Source: Sapria himalayana (lineage: Eukaryota > Streptophyta > Magnoliopsida > Malpighiales > Rafflesiaceae). From it: 64,000 nucleotides of DNA. Shown here piece by piece: positions 25,717 to 38,158 of this stretch. The notes below the pieces were generated by a model that saw only the letters and a program-made list of their open reading frames with translations, did no database searches and was not told where the DNA came from. The DNA is taken from the NCBI GenBank assembly GCA_029783825.1, contig JAREIK010008149.1, positions 1 to 64,000 on the forward strand. Reading direction: 5' to 3'. How positions within the stretch are numbered: the first letter of the stretch is position 1; the number at the start of each line of letters is the position of its first letter. The position numbers and the translations under genes are program-made.

Positions 25717-28700
25717 AATACCATAGATTGTTTTAATCAGAGTTTTAATTTAGTTGAATAATATCATTTATAATATTTATGAAAAATAATGCTTTCTTAT
25801 ATCCTCTATGTTACATATGGAAGTTGTTAGAGTTTTATATAAATGAAATAATGAATGACTAACCAATATTATAAATAGATCTTGTAAAATTAAATAAGTT
25901 GAAACTATTTTGGTGGCAAGAATCTTTGTAAATATATTTTTTTCACAAATTATCTATATTCATGATTTATTTATAATAATAATCAAAAACAAATATCTTA
26001 TTCTGAGAATTAATGAATTGTTTGAATAGTTGGATATAATAAAGCAATATGTAAAATAGATTTGTGATCTAATTATCATGAAACAAAAATTAAATAATCT
26101 TCTTTTATGAAACACATGTGCCAAAATATAAAACATATATAAGTGGTTTAGATATTTAATGTCAAAATGGGGGACATCTACTCCCCATTTTTGTCAAAAA
26201 AAGAAGCATTACCTCCTTTTTTTTGTTTTATTATTTTTCTAGCATAGATCAACATATAATAAGGATTGAGATTTCAAAAGTATATATTTTTTACATCTTT
26301 TGCATTCGCCTAATTAATAGTGAATAAGAGAGGAAAAGAGAAGAGCCCATAATATAGGTAAGAATGTGTTGTACAATGTAAACTTTGTGTTTCATTTAAT
26401 ATACATATATTTGTTCTCTTTCATAAATTTAACAAATAGGAAATCATGTTATTCTCAACAATTGGTATTGAAGGTTTAGGTTGTGCATTATGATGCACCA
26501 TTAGGCGAAGTTACAATTGATGATAATAATGAATTTAATAAATAGTAAACATTTTGCAGACAATAACAGCATGTCAAAAGAGGTGTTCTCAATTCTCATA
26601 CACTGCGTTTTGCAAGAATTTTCTAGAAGAATTCATATTTTATAGATAGTAATGACTGCATATAAAGGAAGAGTGAATATAAAAAAATCTGTGGAACAAA
26701 ATTTGGATTCTAGAAAACATAGATGGAGGATTATATATACTAGAAAAATCTATATCCCCTTTTGAAAAAGTTGATAGAGTCTATGAAGAAAGAAGAGCAC
26801 ATACTAGCAGTTGAATTCATCTAAAATATGATATCTTACCAACTTACTTTCAATATAAAAAAATGAGAAGAGCATAGTAAGGCTTACAAAGGCTCTTGCT
26901 AGTATATACGAAAGACTAATTGATGCTAAAAAAAGTGCACATGATGAGGTGTTTTTTCAATCTGAAGTTGATAGAAAGCACATCAGTGACCCAACAACTC
27001 AATGAAGTCAATACAATCATAATCCAATTAAGTTTTTATTGGTATTGAAGTCAATGATGAAGTATGTTTATTGATACTTCTGTGTTCTCTATCAAAAATT
27101 AACATATTACAATTATTATTGTGCATAGTTCATCAAAAACTAATAAATTGAAATTCAATGATGTTTATGATCTCTCAGCAAGGAGATTCAATGGAGATAG
27201 ACAAGTGAAACATCAATCTCTTTAGAATTATATACAAAGTTAATTGAAAGGAATTCAACCAAGAGAAAGCATCAAAGCAAATCAAGAAACAAGAGGTCTT
27301 AATCTAAGAAACATTGTAATTATAATAGCTCAAAGACCATTAAGTATTGAAATTATTGAGAGACAAGACACTACAAAAATCAATGCAAGTGTTAGTTATT
27401 TTATAGCATGGTAAAATGTATCACAAGTATATGAGTTTAACAAGTAATAAAGTTAACTCTATGAATCTGGATTATCATTCATAGATATTGATTATTTGGA
27501 TTAATTAGCAAAGTTTCTTCATTATCTAAGATTACAATAAGTAAATAGTTTCTAGTGTTTACTCAAGTAAACAATTCTATGTTTAGCATACAATAAGTAA
27601 ACAATATCAAGTCCATGGGTATATAAATTATGAGTTAATAGCTAAAGTGGTGATAAAAAATGTGACATCTACTCATCCATATTGGTGGAACTTCTCAAAC
27701 CCACCAAAAAGTCATCAACATCAATTCATGTAGGAAATAATGTATGTCAGATGAACTGGATATCTTATATATTTTAATCTAGTATGAATCATATTGATAG
27801 TCAATGCTAGGGTATTTATAATGGAGCCTATGCGTCATTTAATTAAACATAGTAATTAAAGTATAGTCAAATATATACCTGTATTTAAATATCTTGTAAA
27901 TTAGTAACACTATACATAAAGTCTATAACTTTTTTATTTGAACTAATTGTATACCGGTCAATAAATGTTTACAGATATTAATTTGACATTAACAGATATA
28001 ATGTGACTATACTTTAAATTTACATATAACAAATTATGGCTTAATACGAATATGTTTATGTTACGTCGGTGTAAAGAGAATGATGGAAGACTGCGGAGGA
28101 GTTACGTCGCTTATTCTTTAAAAATGTCGAGAGAAAGATGGGGGACTCAGTCTCGACAAAATAAACATTAAATAACAAATTATATATATATTTTCAAAAT
28201 ATTTATATTTTTAATTATAAAAATATTAAATAAATAATATAATATTATATATATATATATATATATTTGTGTGTGTGTGTGTGTGTGTGTAATACAAAAA
28301 GACTCATTTATTTTATTAACTATCAAAATTTTTTGAACTAAATTAATGTGTGTGTAGCAAGGTACAAATTTAAAATATACAACTTGCAATTTTTTATTAT
28401 AATATTAATTAAACAATAAATATATAAACAACTTAAAAATATATGGTTAGCCTTATAAAATAATATCAAATAGCTACAAAATTAACAAACTTCATATAAT
28501 AAGATATACATGAAAAGATGATTTGTCTTATAGCCACTCTCCTAAGAGTTATAAAATACTCTTAATGTTAACAAATATATAAAAATTTATATTATATGGC
28601 TATACATTTATAAGAATTCATCATAGTAATTTTAATGAATATATATGTAATAATTTTAAAGGCATAAAATTTCATATTATTTGATATCATTTATAATTTT

Positions 28701-30245
28701 TAAAAATCAAAAAAATACTTAAAGTGATAAGATAATTAAAAAAAGTTATTATACTTATTTAATAAATACTGTATGTTAAAAGCAAATAGAAAAAATATTT
28801 CTCAATTGTTTAATTCTTATAAATTTTAGTATGGTCAAATATCTATGTATTTATTTTTAAATATTAAGTTATTTTCTTTTAACTTTAATGAAAAAATTAT
28901 ATTTTTATTATATTTTAAATTTTTAAATTTTGTATTAAATTTTTTTTTTAAAGTTTCCTATAATCATAAATTCTTTTATACTAATAACCCAAGCAAATCA
29001 ATTGAATCGTCATCTAGCCCAAGGGCTGCCTCATAGCCAGATGGTAAACTCTTGTATAATTGCATTGGTTTTTAGTAGTTTTCAAATTTACTAATCTTGA
29101 TTGTTGTGTAAATTGTAATGCAGTTTGGAATAACCAGTAGCAATCCCCAGGGGACTCATACCTTTCAAATGCTAAATGAACAATGTATCTCTTTGTTGTG
29201 TATCAGTTTTGATGTGTGTAATATTTTCCCAAAGGTGTGCTGTGTCACATGTCACAGTGCTTCAATAAATTGTGCGTGCGCATGTGTAATAGAGTGTAGA
29301 CATTAGTATAGCTACATGTGACCTTGAGCTTGAAGTTTTTCTCCTTACGTGTTTGAAGTTGTTTACCTTTGTCAGCTATAAAATAAATATACAATCAAAC
29401 CAAACATGAGAGAAGTTTTAGAGAGAAATTTAGAGAGTAATTCTATAGATTTTTCTCAAATCTTTAAATAGATACAAAGTGTAGAAAGAATTTTCTTAGA
29501 TGGAGAAGCCCCTCAACATCAATTTCAAGAGCACGCTAAGTGTTACGATCTTATATCAAAAGAAATCCTAGAGGGTTCTAAAAATTCTAAATATTCTATA
29601 ATATTTCTAGAATCATATAATACCTTTAAGAAGGAAGGGTCCATCTTATTTTTGGATTTAGTATGGGTAAAGAAAATTCCTTCCCATCTAATTTGGTGAT
29701 GTTCTTGTCACATGTTTATTATGAAATTTGTTCGTATCTTTTTGAAATTATCATGATGTTCTTGTCACATGGATATTTTAACATAATATATTGATAGGCA
29801 AATAATAATAAAAATGAAATTAAAGTTTAATAAACATTCTAAAGTTATAATAAATAAAAGTAGTATATGTATTATATAATGTGTGTTGTATAATTAAATC
29901 ATGGTATTTAGTCAGAAACATTATTTTGTAATTTTGTTTATTTATTATAAATGTTTTAAAATTGTTATTTAAAGGTAGATATTTATGCTATAATTTTATT
30001 TATTTATATTTGGATGTATTTGCTTATATAAAGATATTTTCATGAATGTTTTAACATAAAATATCGAAAGGTAAATAAAAATAAAAATGAAAATAATGTT
30101 TAATAAACTTTTTTAAATTATAATCAAAAATTAATATAAATTAAATAATTTATAATACAAAATTATATCATATTGTTTAGTAATAAATATTAATTTTGTA
30201 ATTTTATTTAAATGTTATAAATGTAGTAAATTTTTTATTTGATTA
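25717..30245. other. AT-rich filler with possible copia LTR end
   Basis: Mostly unassignable. Near 26461 the sequence CTCAACAATTGGTATTGAAGG resembles the end of a copia LTR (AACA) followed by a degenerate tRNA-Met primer site (TGGTATCAGAGC in intact elements), which would put an LTR before it and a decayed gag after it on the + strand. Near 29375 GCTATAAAATAAATA is a TATA-like promoter motif. An (AT)n(GT)n microsatellite lies at 28246-28290 and a small CpG-rich patch at 28060-28160. No open coding region is seen. Confidence 0.35.
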
Positions 30246-31102
30246 TAAAATATTAATGCTTGATGTAGCCATGGTGGAATGTGTGTAACATGTAGGTTGT
30301 GTTCATTGGGTTTTTTTATATGAATCAAAGAGAGTGATTTTCTATGTAGAATCAAGACAGAAAAAACTATATAGTTGTTAGGAAAGTGGCCATTGCTTTG
30401 GTGGTTCCATCACTATTTGACTACAATAATAAATATTAAAAGTTAAGTGCATAATTACAAATATTATATTTAATTTATTTATATCTAGCATAGCTTTTTA
30501 TTTCATGTTTTATCACAGGAACTCATGGAGGAACATTTGATAGCTGCTTCTCAGCCAGTTGAGGGTTCTATGGATCTTCAGATAACTTTTTTGAAAGAAG
30601 AAATGCAAGAAATCAAAGAAGTGAATGATGAGATGAAAGAAATAAAGAATGTAATACAATAGCATATGACCTATATGGAGTCACAGTTAATGGCCTTGAT
30701 GAGACATATAGCACACAGAGTTCCAGTAGAGTATTAATACTGGAGAGTCGAGCACAAATACATCAATGAATGATGAGGATAATGATTTAGTTTTAAATGA
30801 TTATATACCTATGTTATGTTTTTGTTTTAATTATGTAACTATTGTATCAGAATAATTTATTAACTACTTTTACTTTTTGTTAATTATAAATAGAAGTTTA
30901 TAGTATATGTTTTTATTCAATTTAATATAAAAATTTAAAAATATGCAATCAAATTTTTGGTATAAAAGTAAACTTGTGAATATAGCTTTGGAATGAAAAT
31001 AATTTTGGAATAAAAATAGCTAGGGATTTTCCCTTGCTAATTTAGCTAAAAATCTTCCTGTACATATTTAGTTCAAAAATATTAATTACTATTCTTAATT
31101 AC
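30246..31102 (+). repeat. CACTA right arm, copy A
   Basis: Homologous over about 850 bp to 61850-62670 in copy C. Shared features are the intron sequence AACTATATAGTTGTTA, a TTATCACAG splice acceptor, a TNP1-like exon, and the terminal motif AATAGCTAGGGATTTT. It breaks off after CTTAATTAC at 31102, where TATC repeats begin, so the terminal inverted repeat is lost. Confidence 0.8.
30519..30738 (+). pseudogene. Internally deleted TNP1-like last exon in the right arm, copy A
   Basis: After the CACAG acceptor the exon opens ELMEEHLIAASQPVEGSMDL and jumps to ITFLKEEMQEIKEVNDEMKE (split here to stay short). It then meets TAG at 30660-30662, beyond which MTYMESQLMALM still reads in frame. Compared with the full exon at 10726-11273, about 90 codons of the coiled coil are missing. 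It is on the opposite strand to the main TNP1. The right arm of copy C has the same deletion, so both descend from one deleted ancestor. Confidence 0.75.
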
Positions 31103-31711
31103 TATCTATCTACGTATCTATCTACTTGATTAGATGTCTACCTGTCTATATACTATCTATCTTATCAGTATCTATCTATTTGTCTATCTATTTACCTCTC
31201 TACATGTCTACCTATTATTTGTCTATCTGTTAATGTTTATATGTTTAACTATATATCTATCTATCTATCTATCTGTTTGTATATCTATCTATATGTCTAT
31301 ATGTTTATCTATCTATTTATCTATATCTCTCTCTATTTATCTATCTGTCTATCTATCTATCTGTCTATCTATCCATCTTTTTATCTATCCATCTATTGAT
31401 TTGTCTATCTATCCATCTGTCTAATTGTTCATCTATCCATCTATCCATCTGTCCATCTATCCTTCTATCCATCTGTCAATCTATCTTTCCTTTCTATCCA
31501 TTTGTCTATCTTCCCATCTGCCTAATTTCCCATCTATAAATAAGTTCATATGTCCATCTGCCAATATGTCCATCTATCCATCTGTCCATGTGTCCATGTT
31601 TCCATCTATCCATCTATCAATCTATCCATATGCTGATCTATCCATATGTCCATTTGTCTATCTATCAATCTATCTATGCATCTACTTATCCATTAATTTA
31701 TCTATCTATCT
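31103..31711 (-). repeat. GATA microsatellite in inverted orientation
   Basis: About 610 bp of TATC, TGTC and TCCA tetramers, that is, GATA/GACA on the - strand, opposite to the arrays at 1-7066. CCATC units are frequent in 31380-31640, a local variant not seen in the left arrays. Confidence 0.95.
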
Positions 31712-33162
31712 TGTTGTGGTTCTGGTAATTTTCATATCAAAATTTAATAATGGACTTGAAACCCACTAATGAACCAAGTGAATATAATTAAATGTTGGAC
31801 AAGGATATTACCTACTGTAGCACAAACTTAAAATTTGATTTTGATCAACCGATTGAATCCTAGCACAATCAAGTATCCATGCTTGTAGTGATATCCACAC
31901 AAATATATTTTCATTATATATAATTTTTCATTTTATATCTCTCCTATTTTATATAATAATTTGGTTTTTCACACATTTTATTAATAGGATGTGTCATTAA
32001 TGAGAGACTTTGATTTTTCACCCAAAATTTTTTAAAAGATGTGTCATTAAAGAAACCTTTAGTTTTTCACATACCTTTATAAAAGGATGTGTCATTAATG
32101 AAAAGGATGTCATTGATGAAAATGATGTGTTATTTTAAAGGTCCAAACATATACTATTGGACTAAATTCTTTAGTCTAATTAGCTTAAGGTCTAAAAAAA
32201 ATTTCAGACTTAAATTAGGCCTAGTATATTTTAGTCTAACTAAAATAAAACAAACTCACATAATATATACATTTTTATGTGTGTGACACATTAGCTTCTC
32301 ATAATGGTGGCAGCTAGTTTAAAATCTCATTTTAAAGAAACAAGAAATGAGTGGCATTTTGCAATATATGATTATTACCCAAGTGTTGAAATTATAATAT
32401 CTTCAATTTAACCTAATTTCATGACCTATTTTATTTGATGACTTAGTCTTTTTTTCCTTGATATCCAGATTGATTTATGAGACATTGATCATGTCATCCT
32501 CACGTCAATCTATATGTTTCTTGATCTTTGAGTAGACTAACTTAAAAAAATATGTTTACTATTTCATATTGACTTATTTCAGCATTGTCATGCATTTTAT
32601 TAGTCCTACTCAATTAAGGGGCCAACTGATATCACTTCCATTATATAGAACAGACAAATTCCATCTACATCAATCACATCCCTTTGCACAATTTATTATA
32701 TACCTAGTAAACAACTTTATAACTATCCTTGTTACATGTAGCATTTATTGAATATAAAGTATACAACACCTTATGTTGGGAACCATAGTGACTTCAGGTC
32801 TAAGGAAAATTCATACTAATAATCACTATGAGAATATGTATGACACTTATATAATAATCCATGCAACATTCTCTTTGCGAGTCAGTTCAATATATGTCCT
32901 CCAACATATATTCAAGTTTTAACTTAATATCCATATTAGTTAACCTACATGCTAGTTTTAATATATTAATATTTTCCTTGATTATTAATACCTGACTAGT
33001 GATAATTTAGAATAGTATTCCTAGAATATATCATTCTAAAGCATTTTTTTATCATCTAAATAAATATAATGATCATAAAATAATATCATTATACATATAA
33101 GATTTGATACAAAAATCCCAAAAGAATCATTTAATGATTGACTTTTAGGGCATACTCTTACA
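31712..33162 (-). mobile_element. Copia LTR, solo
   Basis: A 1451-bp sequence that starts TGTTGTGG and ends CTTACA. It is similar along its whole length to 33192-34705. Shared landmarks in order are AACCCACYAATG, AATTAAATGTTGGAC, AGGATGTGTCATTAA, GGTCCAAA and TGATTGACTTTTAGGG. No internal region adjoins it. Flanking bases are TATCT and TATAT, which could be a decayed 5-bp target duplication within TATC repeats. I infer a solo LTR left by recombination. Confidence 0.75.
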
Positions 33163-33191
33163 TATATATCAATTTATCTACCCATCTATAT
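33163..33191 (-). repeat. Short TATC segment between two LTRs
   Basis: 29 bases of TATC-type repeat separate the two LTRs. This shows that both inserted into the same inverted GATA array. Confidence 0.8.
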
Positions 33192-33387
33192 TGTTGGGGT
33201 TCCCATAAATTTTATATCAGAATTTTGTAACGGACTAAGAACCCACCAATGATCCAAGTGAATACAATTAAATGTTGGACATTGATGTTACCCATTGTAG
33301 CACAAAATTAAATTTTTGATTGCAAATGGTTTGGCCATATCCTAGCATAGTCAAGTGTCAGTGCCTCAGCAGTATCGACAAACAATC

Positions 33388-33464
<77 letters not shown>

Positions 33465-34705
33465 TATATCTTTCATTTTATATAACCATTTAATTTTTCA
33501 CATACCTTTCTAAAAGGATGTGTCATTAACTAAAAGTATATGTCAATAATAATACTTTTTGGTTTTTCACACACTATTATAAAAGGATGTGTCATTAATG
33601 AAAATGTCATTAATAACACACCTTTCTAAAAGAGAGAAATATGTGCTTTAAGTTTGGGCCCATTTTAAAGGTCCAAATATCTACTATTAGACCAAACTCT
33701 TTATTCTAATTAGCTTAAGATCTGAAATGAATTTCAGACTTAAGATTAGGCCTAATTTATTTTAGATTAACTAAAATAAAACAAACTCCAAATATCTATA
33801 TGTTTTTATGTGTGTGACCCAATAGGTTCTCGTAACATTGGTAGTAACTTTAAATCTATTTTAAAGAAACAAGAATGAGCATCATTTAGCAATGCATCAT
33901 TGCTACCCAAGTGACAAAATATAATAGATTCAACTTAACCTAATTTTGTAACTTATTTTATTGTACGACTTAGTCCGTTTGTCCATTTTATCTAGATTGA
34001 TTTATGAGGCATGGATCATGTCATTCTCACATAAATCTATTTTTTTTGATCTTTGAGTAGACTAACTTTAATAAATAAGCTCAATATCTCATATTGGCTT
34101 ATTTGAGCATGGTTGTGCATTTTAATTGCCCTCTCAATAAAGGGGCCAACTTATATCACTTCCGTTATATAGAAGTGACAAATTCCATATACATCAATCA
34201 CATTCCTATGCACAATTTATTGTATACCTGGTAAATAACTTTATAACCATCATTGTTACAGGTGGTATTTGCTGAATCTAAAGTTTACAACTCCTTATGT
34301 AGGGAACCATAGTGACTTCAGGTCAAAGGATAATTCATACTAATAGTCATTATGATAATGTGTATGACACTTATATAACAATCCATGCAACATTCTCATA
34401 GTGGGTCAGTTCAATATATGTTATCCAACATATACTTATGTGTTAACTTATTATCTCAAAATAGTAAACCTACATGCTAGGCTTAATGTATTAATATTGC
34501 TCTTAAATATTAAATCTTGACTAGGGATAATTTAGAGTAGTATTCCATAGAATATATCATCCTAGAACATTATTATATTCATCTAATATTTGCACAGATC
34601 TAAATAAATATAATAATCATAAAATAATGCCTTTTTACATAAATGATATGATACAAAAGTCCCAACAAATCATCTAATGATTGACTTTTAGGGTATACTC
34701 TACCA
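33192..34705 (-). mobile_element. Copia 3' LTR
   Basis: A 1514-bp LTR running TGTTGGGG to CTACCA on the + strand, so the element reads on the - strand. It is directly followed (34706-34717) by ATCTCCCACTAG, which on the - strand is the purine tract CTAGTGGGAGAT expected just upstream of a copia 3' LTR. Most of its extra length over the solo LTR is the (AT)n run at 33391-33462. Confidence 0.82.
33391..33462. repeat. (AT)36 microsatellite inside the LTR
   Basis: A 72-bp AT run where the neighbouring solo LTR has only a short ATTATATATAAT. It is therefore a recent expansion after the two LTRs diverged. Confidence 0.95.
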
Positions 34706-34717
34706 ATCTCCCACTAG

Positions 34718-35532
34718 CACTAAAGCTAATCACTAAAGTATCTGATACCTAGTGACCAAGTGTGACCATCATGCTACCTCTATGCTAAAGCCTTGGTCAA
34801 TGGGTCTGTCATGTTGTCATATGTAGGTACTCTGCATATCTTTATATCTCTCTATTAATAATCTCTCAAATGAGATGGAACCTGAGGTATGTGTTTGGAT
34901 CATTGATGAGATCTAGTTTCCTTAGCTTATGGAATAGCCTCATTGTTGTCACAATAAAGGTATATTTGATTAGTTTTGCTTGGAACTAAATCAAGTTCTA
35001 TGATAAATTTTTGATCCAAATAGCTTCTTTTCCACATTGAAGCAACAATATACTCAGCTTCTATAGTAGGATCAATAACTATATATTTCTTTGAACTCTT
35101 CCAGCTCATAGCGCCACCATTTAAGCAAAATACATAACCTAACTATGATCTTGAATCATCCCTATCAGTTTGGAAGCCTGCATTTCTGCAACACTTTACA
35201 ACAAGCTCCTAATCACCTTCATATATCAAGAAATAATCTGCAGTCCTTATTAAGTACTCTCACCTAGATTTAACTAGTATCTTATCATCATGCTTAATGC
35301 ATATGAGACATTAGGATGAGTACAAATCATAGCATACACGATAGACCAAATAGCAGATGCATATGAAATCTTATCCATGCATTCTCTTTCCTCTTTAATA
35401 GAGTGACATAGAGCCTTAGAAAGGCTCACTCTATGTGACATTGGCAAGAATCATTTCTTAGAATTCTAGATGGCAAAATAATTAAGCACTTTATCAATAT
35501 GTGCACTCTGACTCAAGCCAAGAAATCTTTTT
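34718..35532 (-). pseudogene. Ty1/copia polymerase 3' part (reverse transcriptase end and RNase H)
   Basis: On the - strand from 35532 the reading begins RFLGLSQSAHIDKVLNYF, then FLPMSHRVSLSKALCHS, YASAIWSIVYAMICTHP and the RNase H block MSWKSSKK, EAEYIVASMWK and IYLYCDNNEAI (34927-35109). These are the connection and RNase H regions of a Ty1/copia polyprotein. The frame changes several times and there are many stops, so it is inactive. The rest of the polymerase is missing: the sequence stops exactly at the left end of CACTA copy B and does not resume after its right end. Confidence 0.88.
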
Positions 35533-35930
35533 CACTTCAAGAAAAATCCCATATAGCAAGGGATAATTCCCTAACTAAATGGGCATTTTCTATCGGTAAA
35601 TGGGATATAGCGATTTATTAATGAAGGAACTATTCCAAATCTAAAGTGTTCGGCGCTAAAATTTAGTGAGGGAAAGTGTCCCTAGCTAATAATTTAGTGA
35701 TGAAAAAATCCATAGCTAAAAAAAAATTTCTAGCTAAATTAGCAAGCTAAATGAGAGTTTTCGTCACTAAACGGATATAACAATGGATGCTTTCTCAATC
35801 TAAAGTGCTCATCACTAAATATTAGAATAGAAATAGTCCCTCGCAAAATAAATTCGACGGAAAAAATCTCTTGCTATAATAAAGATATCCCTAGCTAAAT
35901 TAGCTATGGAAACATCCATAGCTATTTTTA
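35533..35930 (+). repeat. CACTA left terminus and subterminal repeats, copy B
   Basis: Terminal inverted repeat followed by the same TAGCTAAAT/TTTAGTGA motif family as copy A, in the same order (AAATGGGCATTTTCTATCG matches AAATAGGCATTTTCCATCG). It is more decayed, with GCGAC often changed to GTGAT. Confidence 0.85.
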
Positions 35931-36059
35931 GAATTTAATTTTTTTAAAAAAATTTTAATTAAAACAGAAACTAAAAATGTTACTTTATAATTAATAAAAA
36001 ATAAAATCATTTAATAAATTATTCTAATACAATATTTTACATAATTATAATAAAAAATA

Positions 36060-36480
36060 ACAAAATTTTATTGTATCTTATTCATTAATGTATCTACAAC
36101 AGTGCATAAATTATAATCTATCCATGCATTGACGTTGCTTTCTTTCCCTCTGCTCCTCTAATCACCATCTTTCTAATGCGACAAAGCTGTCCGAGTCACG
36201 GTGCGTCATGTCTTGTCAAAAATCCCTTCACTTATACAAGCTTCGTATGGGAACTATACGGTACCATATCTGTAAGAAATTTAAACCACTCAATCATTTC
36301 AAAATAAATAAATAAAAAGTATGTTTTGATAATATATAATATTGTAGTATATATGTACATATATCCTAGCATTTCACTCGTACATATATTACTGTAGTAT
36401 ATATACATATAAACTACAGTATTATGTGTACTTATATCCTGAGTACATATATACTCAGAATATATGTACATAAAATACTG
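36060..36480. other. Left-arm unique segment, copy B
   Basis: Single copy of the landmark block that is duplicated in copy A (CATGCATTGACGTTGCTTTC, AAGCTTCGTATGGGAA, then TATATACTGAGTA motifs). It has no coding potential. There is no trinucleotide expansion here, unlike copy A. Confidence 0.7.
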
Positions 36481-36639
36481 CATTATTATATGTGCAAATA
36501 TAACCATCTACATGAATATCATCATCATCTTAATACCTAGTATAATTAGAACCAATCATTGTAGCCTAGAGCAAAAAAACATATTTACTCATACGTTCGC
36601 TTTGTACTATGTGATAATTTCATATCAACACAATTACCA

Positions 36640-36760
36640 AGATTTTTAAGACCAACCTCTATCTGCCTAGCTGGACTTGACTTGAAATATCTTAATCCCA
36701 GAGCTTTAGGGAAAGTCTATAATCCATGGCTTTTATTACCTGCATCAGTAAGTAATGCAC
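36640..36760 (-). other. Exon-like segment of unknown origin
   Basis: On the - strand a GATGCAG acceptor-like site (about 36742) is followed by a frame reading TFPKALGLRYFKSSPARQI and then EVGLKNL, up to a CTTG/GTAATTGTG donor-like site near 36643. One stop lies early in the frame. The composition is less AT-rich than the surroundings, and copy A has nothing equivalent. It may be a captured host exon. I do not recognise the protein. Confidence 0.3.
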
Positions 36761-36839
36761 AATGATGATCAGACCAGCCCTAGCAATTATATATTCAAAA
36801 GTGTGTCTGTGTGTAAATGGGTGTGTATGTATGACATAT

Positions 36840-37170
36840 ATACATGTCTACAAATAAATATATACACCCAATTATATATATACTCGATATATACGTACGT
36901 ATATACTATAGAATAAAAGTATATATATACTGAGTATATACTTACGTATATACTACAGGATAAACATACTTATATACCAAATATATACATACGTATATAC
37001 TACAGTATATATTTATGGATATACTGAGTATATATGTACAGATATACTCAATATATACGAACATATATACTCAGTATATGCATACTTATATACTCAATAT
37101 ATGTAGATATATACTCAGTATATATGTAATTTATACCAAGTATATATATGTATATACTATAGTATTATAT
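36840..37170. repeat. TATATACTGAGTATATA inverted-unit repeats
   Basis: About 330 bp of ACTGAGTATATA and TATACTCAGTA units alternating in direct and inverted orientation, each able to pair with its neighbours. Short versions of the same motif occur at 8080-8130, 9590-9660 and 36350-36475, so the block is an expansion of a motif already present in the arm. Confidence 0.75.
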
Positions 37171-38080
37171 GTACGTATGTATAATCACATAGCCTTAGAT
37201 GACACACATACTTGTACTTTCATGCAAATAGACATATCATCAAAGACAACAGGATAAAATAATATAGGACTTTAAAACACACATATAGGTCTCTCAAGCA
37301 TGGTTAGCATTTCTAGTTCTTTTTCCTCTGGTACTTCACGTAAATAGAGAACATTATTACACTTGCACATGATGCAAACATACTACATTTACAAACTAAT
37401 AACCAATAACAAGCAGTTGTAGATCTAAACCACGATGACGTAGACAAAATAAGAGTGTCAAGAACAAACCTGCGTTTGCGTGGAATTAATTTTTTGTTTC
37501 ATCTCATAGCTTAATAAGCTAAGGTGTTGTTCCCAACACCATGAAGGAACAACCAAGCCTTTTACATACCTATAATAGGCTAAAACTCTAACCAAAAAAT
37601 TTAGGGACAACAAACATATTCACAGATATATAAAAATAGTTATTATAGGCATGAACAAACACAAATTAAAATTGATAGTCATATAACTTTAACAAAAATC
37701 TAAAAGATGTCCAGAAATGATGTTTAGAGAAAAAGAGAGTGGAAAAATAAAATGTTTTAGGAATAATGAAGATAATAAAAGCTAGGCCTCCTTTTGATCA
37801 AGCTGAAATCTATAAATACGGAACCCATGCAATTGAAGTACCGTGGCAATGTCTGATTGCTTTGAATCATAATTTTTTCATGTATCTCACATCATGTGTC
37901 CTACAAGATTCATTATTAGCTTAATCAGCAAAGCAAAGAACAAAATTAGAATAAAAAAATTGAAACCTAGAAAAAAATCACATCAAGTTTTGCTACACAG
38001 ACAAAAATCAATAACAATTTAGAAATAATTTTTATAAAATCATCCTCATAATTAGTAGGGAATTTTGTGCTAGCTTTTCC
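37171..38080. other. Left-arm spacer downstream of TNP1, copy B
   Basis: Holds a segment (37200-37555) absent from copy A and without recognisable coding. The segment 37556-38080 matches copy A at 10205-10700 (shared AACAAACACAAATTAAA, GGCCTCCTTTTGAT and GTGTCCT). By position the latter is the 3' region of TNP1. Confidence 0.6.
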
Positions 38081-38158
38081 TATGAGGTTTCATAGCTGGA
38101 CCTCGGAATGCATCTATTGCGTCAATGCTGCTAATTGTGATTCCACATAGGACATCTG

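Larger units (their letters stand above)
7067..31102 (-). mobile_element. Decayed CACTA (En/Spm) transposon, copy A
   Basis: The left end reads CATAACAAGAAAAATCTC, close to the usual CACTACAAGAAAAATC terminus and to the left end of copy B (CACTTCAAGAAAAATCCC). Inside are subterminal repeats, a TNP1-like and a TNP2 pseudogene, both on the - strand, a GA tract, a ~540-bp monomer array and, after about 9 kb of filler, a right arm homologous to that of the copy at 61800-62847. The right arm is cut at about 31102: the last ~200 bases and the terminal inverted repeat seen at 62847 are missing, and TATC repeats follow directly. I infer one element with later insertions, but the filler (20850-30245) could instead separate two unrelated fragments of the family. 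Confidence 0.75.

Noticed and set aside
25248..25736. 162-codon hydrophobic Phe/Leu/Ile ORF that could be mistaken for a membrane protein.
   Set aside because: Translation of a (T5-7A)n tract.
27368..27400. CACTACAAAAATCAATGC as a further CACTA end.
   Set aside because: No subterminal repeats follow and no partner end was found, so it may be chance.
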